Positions 23,368-33,308 of a DNA stretch of 64,000 nucleotides are shown piece after piece. The stretch is from the NCBI RefSeq assembly GCF_905475395.1, contig NC_058341.1:63061501-63125500 (forward strand). The letters are read 5' to 3'. The stretch is from Chrysoperla carnea (taxonomy: Eukaryota > Arthropoda > Insecta > Neuroptera > Chrysopidae). Every line of letters begins with the position of its first letter. Positions within the stretch are counted from its first letter, which is position 1. The notes below the pieces were generated by a model that saw only the letters and a program-made list of their open reading frames with translations, was not told where the DNA came from and did no database searches. The position numbers and the translations under genes are program-made.

Positions 23368-23954
23368 ACAAGTGAAAAGAAACAATTGACTGAGTTAATT
23401 GTTGAAATACCATGTATAGACAGTGTTCATGCGCAATCGTTTGTTTTTTTTGACGTCACGTAAATAACAAAAGATATTCACTTTTAAATAGCTACACACA
23501 CACTGATATTCCTATATTAATACATACTATAAAATTTCCGCCTAATTGGCGCCCTCACGGGTAAACGGTGATGTTTACGAAAAAATGTTTCAAACAAAAG
23601 ATTGTTTAATTTTTGATAAGAAACATTTTTTACATTTAAACTTTTGTTCTATCTCTAACGGTTTACAAGATGAGTCCTACGGACCCAAGACCCAATGATG
23701 CTCATTTACGAACTTGACCCCACTTTTTACGCCCTGAGTACGCTGTAAAAATTTCAGCTCGATATCTTTTTTCGTTTTTGAGTTATCGTGTCCACAGACG
23801 GGCGGACGGACGGACGGACAACCGGAAATGGACTAATTAGATGATTTTATGAACAGCTATGACAAAATTTTTTTTCTAGCATCATTATTTTTAAGCGTTA
23901 CAAACTTGGGACTAAACTTAATATACTATGTATATTTCATATATGCATGGTATA
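23368..23954 (+). repeat. DR1 dispersed repeat, full copy inside element 1
   Basis: Starts 'acaagtgaaaagaaacaatt' and ends 'catatatgcatggtataa'. It lies about 260 bp upstream of the ankyrin start codon, so it could contribute to that gene's promoter or 5' leader. Confidence 0.8.
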
Positions 23955-24218
23955 AAAAATATTAGTATGTATGATTCTCTATAAAAATTAATTAGATGTA
24001 CTGCCGAATTTGACATAGCATCCATCCTTAAACCTTGAAAAAATATTAAAAATATAGAGCTCAAACTAGTTTGACTTAAATAATAATATTGTAGATAAAA
24101 TATATCATCTTATTTGTTTAAAATCTGATTAAAATCTTGTGGTAAAATGGGAAATATAAATTATAATATGTTGACATGTTATTAATTTAATAATGTTATA
24201 ATTTTTAGTGCTTTAATG

Positions 24219-26089
24219 ATGGATCGTCGTAATAATCGGGGTAGAAGGCGCCGTTTAATTCCTGCGATTCGTCATGGAAAACTGGAAACAGCAAGGGAGA
24301 TAATAAATTCTTACGAGCTGCCATGTTCAGAATCATCGCCAAAAGGATATGATTTACTTTGTGATGCTCTTGATAATAAGCATTCGGAGGTGGCTAAATT
24401 ACTTTTAACAAGCGGCACTGCAGTCAACAGTAAAGAAAACAACTATCAAAGCACTTCTGAGACTCCCCTTCATTTTGCTGTTATGAATGGTGACATAGAA
24501 ATTATGAAGATGCTTCTAGTCAGACGTGCTAATATTAATGCTCAAAATATCTATGGCCAAACTCCACTCCATAAAGCGATTGAAAAGAATGATCGAGTAG
24601 AAATTATCGAATTACTTTTAAAACATGAAGCTGATGTTAATGTTAAAGATCGTAATGATCAAACTCCACTTTATGTTGCAATTAAAAATAATCGATTAGA
24701 AATTATTGAATTACTTTTAAAACATAATGCTGATGTTAATGTTGAAGACGAAGACAGAAACACCCCACTATTTTATGCTATTCAAAATCCAAATTTAAAA
24801 ATTACCAAGCTACTTTTAGATAATGGAGCAAATGTTAAAGATTATCCCGAGCTATTGAATATTGCTGTTAAGAGGGGATGCACGGAAATCGTTGAACTTC
24901 TTTTGCAACATAATGCTGATGTTAACGCTACCGATGAAAACGGTTACACAGCATTGCTTTCAACTTTAAGTGATTTTTATCAAGATTTTTGTAAATTACG
25001 TCCTGATAGAGATTCTTATGTTAATAATATAAAGAGGAAAATTACTAAATTGCTTCTTAATCATGGTGCTAATGTAGACGCTGAAACTCGAGGTGGTTGG
25101 ACGGCACTTCATTTTGCTGTCTACAATGGATATTCACAAGTTGTTGAAGTTCTTTTAGAATATAATGCAAATGTCAATGTTAGAGAAAAAAAAAATCTCG
25201 AGACACCACTCCATATGTCTGCACGAAGAAAAAATGTAGAAATTTGTGAAATGCTTTTGAATAAAGGAGATGACGTAGATGCTGGGGAACGGAATGGATT
25301 GACAGCGTTGCACATTGCAACACTAGAAGATTCCAACGAGATTGTAAAACTATTGCTTGAAAGTGGTGCCGAAGTTGATTCTAAAACTAAATATAATATT
25401 ACACCCCTGTATTTGAGTGCTCAAAGAGGTCAACAGGAAATCATTGAAACTCTCTTGAAATTTGGTGCTGATATTAATTGTAGAAATATGGATGGCAATA
25501 GAGCACTCCACATTGCATCTCAATTTGGGCATGTTAAAGTTGTCACAACTCTCCTGGAGTATGGCTGTGATATTAATTCTAGAGATATAGATGGCAGAAC
25601 AGCACTCCACATTGCATCTCACTTGGGGCATAATGAAGTTGTTACAACTCTCTTGGAGTATGGCTGTGATATTAATTCTAGAGACAAGGTTGGCAATATA
25701 GCACTCCACATCGCTTCTCACCAAGGGCATAATGAAATTGTTACAACTCTCTTGGAGTACATGATATCAATATTATGACTTACAACAATCTTACACCTCT
25801 TGATTATGCTAAAACTGCTGAAAAAGCTAAAACTATTGAAATTCTTAAACGCCACATAGTTCAAATGAAAACCGCAAATTTATATGTTAGTCAACAAAAA
25901 TTGCGTTCAGTTGATGAAATTTCCTTTCCTGATTTTCAGGAAAAATGTGAGAATGAAATAACAAGCATTAAGAGCGAGAAGATGAATAATTATAATATTT
26001 CATTTTATGATATCTTGACAAAGAACACTGACTCATTAGCAATATGTTTAATTGTTTTATTTATGATAATCTTTTTTCATGTAAATTAA
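24219..26089 (+). pseudogene. Ankyrin-repeat membrane protein gene, unit 1 copy, frameshifted
   Basis: Same gene as 42495-44369, nearly identical, but a net 4-bp deletion at about 25760 (gagtacatgatatc here, gagtatggatctgatatc in unit 2) shifts the frame. The first frame ends at 25778 after the last full ankyrin repeats. The remaining 100 or so codons, with the basic linker and the membrane segment, continue in another frame (25775-26089). A product, if made, would be a soluble ankyrin protein without its anchor. The ATG at 24219 matches unit 2; the extra in-frame ATG at 24216 is a local substitution. An acceptor-like ataatttttag (ending 24207) suggests a 5' leader exon upstream. Confidence 0.8.
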
Positions 26090-29034
26090 CATTTATCGAG
26101 TTAATTAACCTCTTTCATAAAATTCTAGGGGATAACCTTTACGAAAGTATTGCTAGGAGTGAAAATTAAAGTTTTACGGGGACATACAGTCGCTACTTAG
26201 TATTAACATTCCAATGTACTTCGATTAACGTAAACCTTGATGGCTTAAAATTACAGATGTAAAATCCACTAATTTGTTTTGTACCGGAATATTTTGCTAG
26301 AGAATACCAAATTTGTATTTTAATTTAAAATAAATTTTTACAACATATTCAATTTTTTTAATTGTACAATTATTTTTTTATTTTTCGCAGCAGACCTAAA
26401 GCAATAGAACTTTCCTATTAGAAATCCTAAACGGATAAACCGATTTTAATTTGTGTTTTGTTTCGTATGGTAGGTAATTTAATGGAGAGTGTTTTTAGCT
26501 ATGTTTCAAGTGCGAGTTCAGGGTTCCGTACAAGGAAAAACTAAAAAATTGACAATGATCTTCAAAATCGATTCAGTTTGGAAAAAGCATTAAGGACGAA
26601 AGTAATTTATTGTAAAGTGTTCTTAGATATGTTTCAAGTGTAAGTGAAAAATTTATGGGATTTTTTAAAAATTTTGTTAATTTCACTTGTTATAAAAACT
26701 GTTTATTATATTGACGAACCTAAATACTGACTTTTGTTCAGGGTGAGGCTTTACTATCCTTCAGAATAAAAATTTTGTGCTAAACTGCATTTCGCAAACT
26801 CCCTGTGCTCGATAAATTTAATTACTTTAATTACTTCAAATTAATTAATAAAAGTACCAATTCAGTGAGGACATTTAAAAATTTCTAAAACGGAAATTCA
26901 AATTTTTATACGGACGTGACATGATAGTACTGACTTGTCAAATTTCTTGATATACTGTATGATATTAATTACTTACATTTTATATGGTATTACATTAAAT
27001 TATATTATTCTGCGGCTTTTTATTACAAAACTTAATGATAACGAGTGTAAATTCTGTGATGTAAATTCATTTTTTTAAAGTGAAAATTATACATTGAACT
27101 GTCGCCAATTGACAGATCACGTACTTACACGTCATCAACAGAGAGCACAAAAAAACTGCGTTTAAATATCTCAAAATTATAATGTATTTTAAATATTTGC
27201 TTACACTTAAATACAGTATTTTTAAGCAGTATTTATATTTCTTACTTTGTTATAACGGTGTTAACAATGAATTAAAAATATTAAAAAAATACATGAATAT
27301 TCCCTATTGCGCATAAATAACGCATTCGAAAATTCTTTGCAAAATTATTGCGTGTCTACCCCTTGTCGATACATAATTGTTATTAATCGACGGCGCATTT
27401 TCAAAAAGAAAAGAGTGCGTTGTCAAAAATCGCTTTCATTGTTAAACCGCGATGTTTACGAAAAAATATTTCAAACAAAAGTTGCTTATTTATTTATAAA
27501 AAATAACTTTTATATCAAAACTTTTGTTCTATCTCTTACGTTTACTAGATGGATCCTTTTTCATTTCATTGACTGAGCAAAATATTCACCATTTTAAAAT
27601 TGGCATATCTCGGTCTAATTTGAAGGGGGGGGGGGGGGTCATTTTTACACATTTTACACAAAAATGTGTAAAATTAAATCATCTAGAAATTTTATTTGAA
27701 CTTTTTTTTTATTTGTTGCATAGTTTTTTTTTTGTAATTTGTAAAAAACTGCACATTTTCTTTAAATTTCGTAGTTATTTGGCTTTCAAAAGTTATGCAT
27801 ACCTCCAAGTACGCCTGATCCCTGCTTCATATAAAGAGTTTATAGCATATACTTGAAACTCGATAAATAACTTTTATCGATAAAAAAAGCTTCAAACAAA
27901 ACATTTTGGGTGAATATGCGCACATCTTACGCAGATATTTATAAACTTGACCTAAGATTTCAAGTTCAATGAAAAGCTCAATCTACTCCGTAATTGGTAA
28001 GAGATAGAGAAACACTTTAAATTAGAAAGTTTTTATGGTTAAAAATGTAACATTTTTGTTCGAAACATTTGCCGAATACAGTATAGTATATATACGGACT
28101 GAAAAGTTTTACCCAAAATAATTATAACTTATAATTGTTTCTACGTCATCAAGACACTCTTCGAAAAATATTTTCCAATAAATCCAATGAAAGTGGTTTA
28201 TTTTTCCATAAAAACCATTTTTTGTTCAAATTGGAATGAAGAAACACGCAAAAAAATTAAAACTCTGTCTTAACTATTCTGTTATTTACAAAAAAAAAAA
28301 TAAGTGCTCGGCTATTGTTTGTAAGTTATGGATCAGACTGAATTTTTTAATGAACCCGAAAACTTGATCGAATTGAATACCCGTATAAGATGTGTACCTT
28401 TGAATATATCATTTTTCGTTTGAAGCATTTTCCTCGATTCAACTTATTTTTCGAGTTTTACGTATATATCAAGTTAAAAACTCTGTAAAATGCTCAAACC
28501 AACTCAACCAAATATGTGAAATTATATAGTACAAAAAGAAAACCAAATTAAATACATTTCAAATACCTCCTACGCTAGCTTGTACCTACCTGTACTTACT
28601 ATAAGATAATAAATATTTTATTTACAATTTTATCAATACAAATGCAGTTTTTATTTCATGATCAATTTATTTATCTTTATTAGAATAAACAGTTAGACTA
28701 TCAATAATTTTCCTTCCTATCCACACTTCACACTTCCTAATTAACACTTCTTTTATTGGACGAATTATTAATCTTTAATAAAAATTTGAAAGTAGTTTCG
28801 CATAAAGCATTAATCTGCACCTACATAAAAAATGATACAAATGATCATATAGAAAATATCCATTGAATATTTTGACATTAATCAGTCCCAAATAATAAAA
28901 TTCCAAAATCTGAATATTTTGACATTAATCACTCCCAAAACACTTCTAACAAACCTTCACAAACGATTCCTGATCTTTGAAAATTTCCCGATTAAATAAA
29001 ATTAGTTTTAATGTCAAATAAACATTTACTTACA
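26090..29034. other. Non-coding interior of element 1, right side
   Basis: AT-rich. About 27445-27560 and 28000-28080 match parts of DR1 (gatgtttacgaaaaaatatt; aaatgtaacatttttgttcg) in opposite orientation. A pure G-run lies at about 27605-27618. Short ORFs at 27307 and 27524 fall in this repeat-derived sequence, and the second is broken in unit 2, so I do not call them genes. Confidence 0.5.
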
Positions 29035-30148
29035 TAAATTAAAAAACAAAATTATTGTAAATGAAGTAACATTTGAATATTGCCGCCATTAATATAACCA
29101 CAAAAAATCAACTAAAAAATAAATGTAATGAATTAAATAATTTTAGTGTCCCAAATGATGAAACCGTCTTTAATGTGATTCCCAAATTAATTAGATTAGT
29201 CTCCATGTAAATTATTATCAAATAACGTAAAAATGGCGAAAATTTAATTTTTTACCTTCTAAGTATACGCTTTAAAAAACTAATTAATTACATGAAAACT
29301 AATCAGTCCTAAATAATAAAATTATGTTCCTAAATCTTCCCAAATGATTCCCAATTGAATAAGAATAGTTTTAATGAAAAATAAAACTTAAAATTTACAT
29401 AAATTAAAAAAACAAAATTATTGTAAATGAAGTAACATTTGAATATTGCCGCCATTAATATAACCACAAAAAATCAACTAAAAAATAAATGTAATTAATT
29501 AAATAATTTTAGTGTCCCAAATGATGAAACCGTGTTTAATGTGATTCCCAAATTAATTAGATTAGTCCCCATGTAAATTATTATCAAATAACGTAAAAAT
29601 GGCGATAATTTAATTTTTTACCTTCTAAGTATACGCTTTGAAAAACTAATTAATTACATGAAAACTAATCAGTCCTAAATAATAAAATTATGTTCCTAAA
29701 TCTTCCCAAACGATTCCCAATTGAATAAGAATAGTTTTAATGAAAAATAAAACTTAACATTTACATAAATTATAAAATAAATTATTCAGTAATATTTGAA
29801 TATTGGCGCCAAACTGCTATATAACAATTAATGGTTCAGGTGTACGGTTAATTAACATAACCTATCAATCAACTAAAAAATAGGTGTAATTAATTAATTA
29901 TACATTCCCAAACTCTGAAACCGTGTTTATCGTAATTCCCAAATGATTTCCTTTCGAATAACATAAAAATTAAGTGGATTTAATTTCCTACCTGCTAACT
30001 ATACGCTGAAAAAAGAATCATTAATTACAGGAAAACTAATAATTCCCAAATTCTAAAATTATATTCCCAAATCCTCCCAAACGATTCCCAAATGAATGGA
30101 AATAGTTTGAGTGAAAAATAACAATTTTATCTGCTAACTATACGGAGC
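29035..30148. repeat. Right inverted terminus of element 1
   Basis: Two diverged tandem units of about 370 bp (29035-29407 and 29408-29758, each with 'gaatattgccgccattaata' and 'gatgaaaccgt.tttaatgt') are followed by sequence that is the reverse complement of the left terminus, finishing with one 250-bp monomer (about 29900-30148). The outermost monomer matches the left ones closely while the inner units are diverged, as if new monomers arise at the tip. Confidence 0.85.
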
Positions 30149-30236
30149 TCAAAATTTTATCTATTCGGCCCTTTTTGTTCAAACATCCGTTAGGTTTTAT
30201 ATTCTATGTTCAAACATTACGAACACAATTAATAGA

Positions 30237-32125
30237 ATGGACGGTAAGTGCTTTTTATTTATTTACAATATTTATTTAAATGATAATATAAACAAAATAT
30301 AGGTGAAAATGTGAAAAATGAAGAATTCTGTTTAAAATTAGAAATCAAAGAAGAGGTTAATGACGAATTATTATATGAAGTGGATTCGAAAAATAATGAA
30401 ATATGTGACAATATTAGTGATAATAAGTTACATTCAGAATTAATTTTAAAAGATGAAAGCTATGATGCAATATTTGAAGAAGCTGAAACTGATTTAAATT
30501 ATCATGAATTGTTAAAGGAAAATTATTTTTGTGATAAAATTTTTACAACTGAAATTGAATTACGTAACCATGAAAAATTACTCAAGCATAAATTGTATTC
30601 ATGTGATGTGTGTGATAAAAAGTTTAAGCAACAACATTATTTAACTGTTCATAAACGAACACATACTGGAGAAAAACCATTTGGTTGTGATATTTGTAAT
30701 AAAAAATTTATCCAAAAACACCATTTAGTTCTACATAAACGATCACATACTGGAGAAAAACCATTTGGTTGTGATATTTGTAATAAAAAATTTAGCCAAA
30801 AACACCATTTAGTTGGACATAAACGAACACATACTGGAGAAAAACCATTTGGTTGTGATATTTGTAATAAAAAATTTATCCAAAAACACCATTTAGTTCT
30901 ACATAAACGATCACATACTGGAGAAGAGATATTCTCGTGTGATGTTTGTGATAAAAAATTTAACTTAAAACAGAATTTAGTTCGACATAAACGATTACAT
31001 ACTGGGAAAGAATCATTCTCATGTGACGAATGTGATAAAAAATTTAACATAAAACAGAATTTAGTTCGACATAAACGATTACATACTGGAGAAGAGACAT
31101 TCTCGTGTGATGTTTGTGATAAAAAATTTAACATAAAACACAATTTAGTTCTACATAAACGAAGACATACTGGAGAAGAGACATTCTCGTGTGATGTTTG
31201 TGATAAAAAATTTAACATAAAACACAATTTAGTTCTACATAAACGAAGACATACTGGAGAAAACCCATTTTCTTGTGATGTTTGTGAAAAAAAATTTAAT
31301 AGAAAAGACAAGTTAGTTCTACATAAACGATCACATACTGGAGAAAAACCATTTAGTTGTGATATTTGTAATAAAAAATTTATCCAAAAACACCATTTAG
31401 TTGGACATAAACGAACACATACTGGAGAAAAACCATTTGGTTGTGATATTTGTAATAAAAAATTTATCCAAAAACACCATTTAGTTGGACATAAACGAAC
31501 ACATACTGGAGAAAAACCATTTGGTTGTGATATTTGTAATAAAAAATTTATCCAAAAACACCAGTTAGTTCTACATAAACGATCACATACTGGAGAAGAG
31601 ATATTCTCGTGTGATGTTTGTGATAAAAAATTTGTTCACTCACAACTTTTAATTCGACATAAACGAACACATACTGGGGCAAAACCATTTTCATGTTATA
31701 TTTGTGAAAAAAAATTTAAACACCAATGCGTTTTAGTTGCACATGAACGAATTCATACTGGAGAAAAACCATTCTCTTGTGATGTTTGTGAGAAAAAATT
31801 TAACATAAAACAGAATTTAGTTCGACATAAACGATTACATACTGGGAAAGAATCATTCTCATGTGACGAATGTGAAAGAAAATTTAACTCAGAACACCAT
31901 TTAATTAAACATAAACTAAAAATACATAATACAGAAAAACCAGCCCCGTGTGATGGTCATAATAAAACATTTAAGTTTAAGAAGAGTTTAGTAAAACAAA
32001 GACTTGTACATTTAAGACCACCAACACCTCCATACGTATGTGAAGATTGTGATCTAATTATTACCAATCAAAATGAATTAAAAGATCATAAACATAAAAA
32101 TATTGTTATTTTAATAAACAAATAA
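30237..32125 (+). CDS. C2H2 zinc-finger protein, unit 1 copy (16 good fingers)
   Basis: The start is a 7-base coding exon ATGGACG (30237-30243), then a 59-bp intron (GTAAGT at 30244, AG at 30301-30302), then exon 2 from 30303, giving MDGENVKNEEFCLKLEIKEE. An acidic N-terminal region of about 90 residues has no ZAD or KRAB domain I can see. Then come 16 canonical C2H2 fingers with TGEKP-type linkers, such as FGCDICNKKFIQKHHLVGHK, and two or three decayed ones (CDGHNKTFKF; CEDCDLIITNQNELKDHKHK). Tandem C2H2 arrays bind DNA in the nucleus. Fingers 5-12 are absent from the unit 2 copy. The start codon is only 88 bp from the foldback terminus, so the promoter probably lies in or next to it. AATAAA lies at the stop codon. 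Confidence 0.88.
30244..30302 (+). other. 59-bp intron after a 7-base coding exon (unit 1)
   Basis: Donor GACG|GTAAGT and acceptor AATATAG|GTGAAA. Splicing joins the ATG exon to the long finger exon in frame. The identical arrangement at 49549-49607 in unit 2 supports it. Confidence 0.75.
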
Positions 32126-33295
32126 ATATTTATTTATTGAAATTAAAAAAAGTCTTTCTTTAAGAATATCGTTTACTTACCCCCAGCGTACCCGTATTCT
32201 ATAACTTTTTGACGATGGCGGTTGATATCGTTGTTGGTAGAGGTCGCTCTGTATTTATACTAGGGACAATGGGGGCTAGTGCCAGGGTGGCAAATTTTAC
32301 AGGGGCGACAAAGTTCAGAGTGTGAAAAATAGTACATTACACACCTAGGGAGCAAAAGTAAGGAATGTCTCAGATCTCATGTTCATTGTCGCATGAGGTG
32401 AAGCCTAGGGTGAAAAAAATGTTGGCGGAAAGCGAAAACTTTATTTTGCACTGTGGGCAGAAAGTTGACACTTTCTTCAAGAAGATGAGAAAAAATCTTC
32501 ACGTTATCGAAAATGCTTTGATAAGTTTAATCGTGTTGAAAATATCTTCAAATTATAATAAATAAAAATTTTTTCAATTCAGAACATAATTTTCATACTG
32601 TCAATATTATTGGGTATATTTTTTTTATAAAGAAATACTGTTGGTCGCTAAATCTATCTCCAATTCAGCGGTAGATCTAGAAATGGGAGTTAAACCAGTT
32701 GAATATTTGTGTGTGCGGAGAGCTCTAAATTAACATTAGGGTCAAACAAGGTAAAAAATATTGTAAAAGGCTGTGTAAGGGTGAAAACTGGAACGATTAC
32801 TTTTCTAGGAAACTACATGAGTTACGATTATCTAACTTGAGCAGTGAGACCGGAAATCTTCAAGCTAAAAAATCGATTAGATTAGTTTCTTTGACCGAGT
32901 TAATCAATGACGTCAAATCCAAAGACAGTTTAAGCCTATTTAGCAGGCTCAACCACTATCAACAAAGATCTAAGTATTTACACATCACGAATAGAAACGA
33001 AAGGCACGTTACTGCCAAGTTCAGGCTGTATGGCTTCAAATGGAACTCTAGAAAGTCGGTGGTGCAAGAGTGTGCGTCAATTGTGCGATGCAGCAGATAG
33101 CGTATAACATCTATTAGAGCAGAGCTTAATAAAACAAAAGAGAGGGACACGCAAGTGGGTCCCTAGCACCTAGGCCAAGAGTCCTATGTGCCCTCGTTGA
33201 GAACGATCTGTCACCCTAAAACGAGGCATGTTCATATAAGATGCGTTACACTGGTTAGTTAATATTGCATTTTTGAAAAATTATTAACTTCAAAT
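32126..33295. other. Intergenic DNA between zinc-finger gene and retroelement, unit 1
   Basis: Contains a repeat beginning 'ctagggagcaaaagtaagga' (about 32344) that recurs at about 36990. It also has an open stretch from about 32733 to 33101 reading GENWNDYFSRKLHELRLSNL and RNERHVTAKFRLYGFKWNSR, which lacks an ATG and is of unknown origin. It is largely conserved in unit 2 but changes at its end there. I do not call it a gene. Confidence 0.4.
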
Positions 33296-33308
33296 ATGTT
33301 TTGATTCA

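Larger units (their letters stand above)
20706..30148. mobile_element. Foldback-like element 1 with ankyrin gene cargo (9.4 kb)
   Basis: The left terminus begins GCTCCGTATACTTAGCAGAT. The right terminus ends in the reverse complement (atctgctaactatacggagc at 30129-30148). The inverted termini are long: about 1.6 kb on the left (five outer monomers plus diverged inner units) and about 1.1 kb on the right. Both are built of repeats, as in foldback and Galileo-type elements. The interior holds three 96-bp repeats, a DR1 copy and the ankyrin gene. No transposase is recognisable. No convincing target duplication: the left edge coincides with the duplication breakpoint. Confidence 0.7.

Noticed and set aside
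25350-25730. 126- and 172-codon minus-strand ORFs opposite the ankyrin repeats
   Set aside because: Antisense shadows of repeated ankyrin codons.
24219-26089. Bacterial endosymbiont origin of the ankyrin gene
   Set aside because: AT-rich codon use matches the neighbours, an acceptor-like site lies before the start, and no bacterial genes are nearby; ankyrin repeats alone prove nothing.
27524-27856. 110-codon ORF in the right interior of element 1
   Set aside because: It runs through a G-run and low-complexity T-rich sequence, and the unit 2 copy has a different G-run length that breaks it.
20706-30148. Polinton/Maverick or other large virus-like transposon
   Set aside because: No polymerase B, retroviral-type integrase, packaging ATPase or capsid gene is present; the termini are foldback-like.
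30649-31311. 220-codon minus-strand ORF opposite the zinc-finger array
   Set aside because: It is the antisense shadow of the 84-bp finger repeat (repeating SHENxSSPVCxRLCRTK); it has no features of its own.
32365-32565. 66-codon ORF (MSQISCSLSHEVKPRVKKML...) conserved in both units
   Set aside because: The copies are too similar for conservation to mean anything. Its start lies in a repeat that also occurs at about 36990, and I recognise no family.
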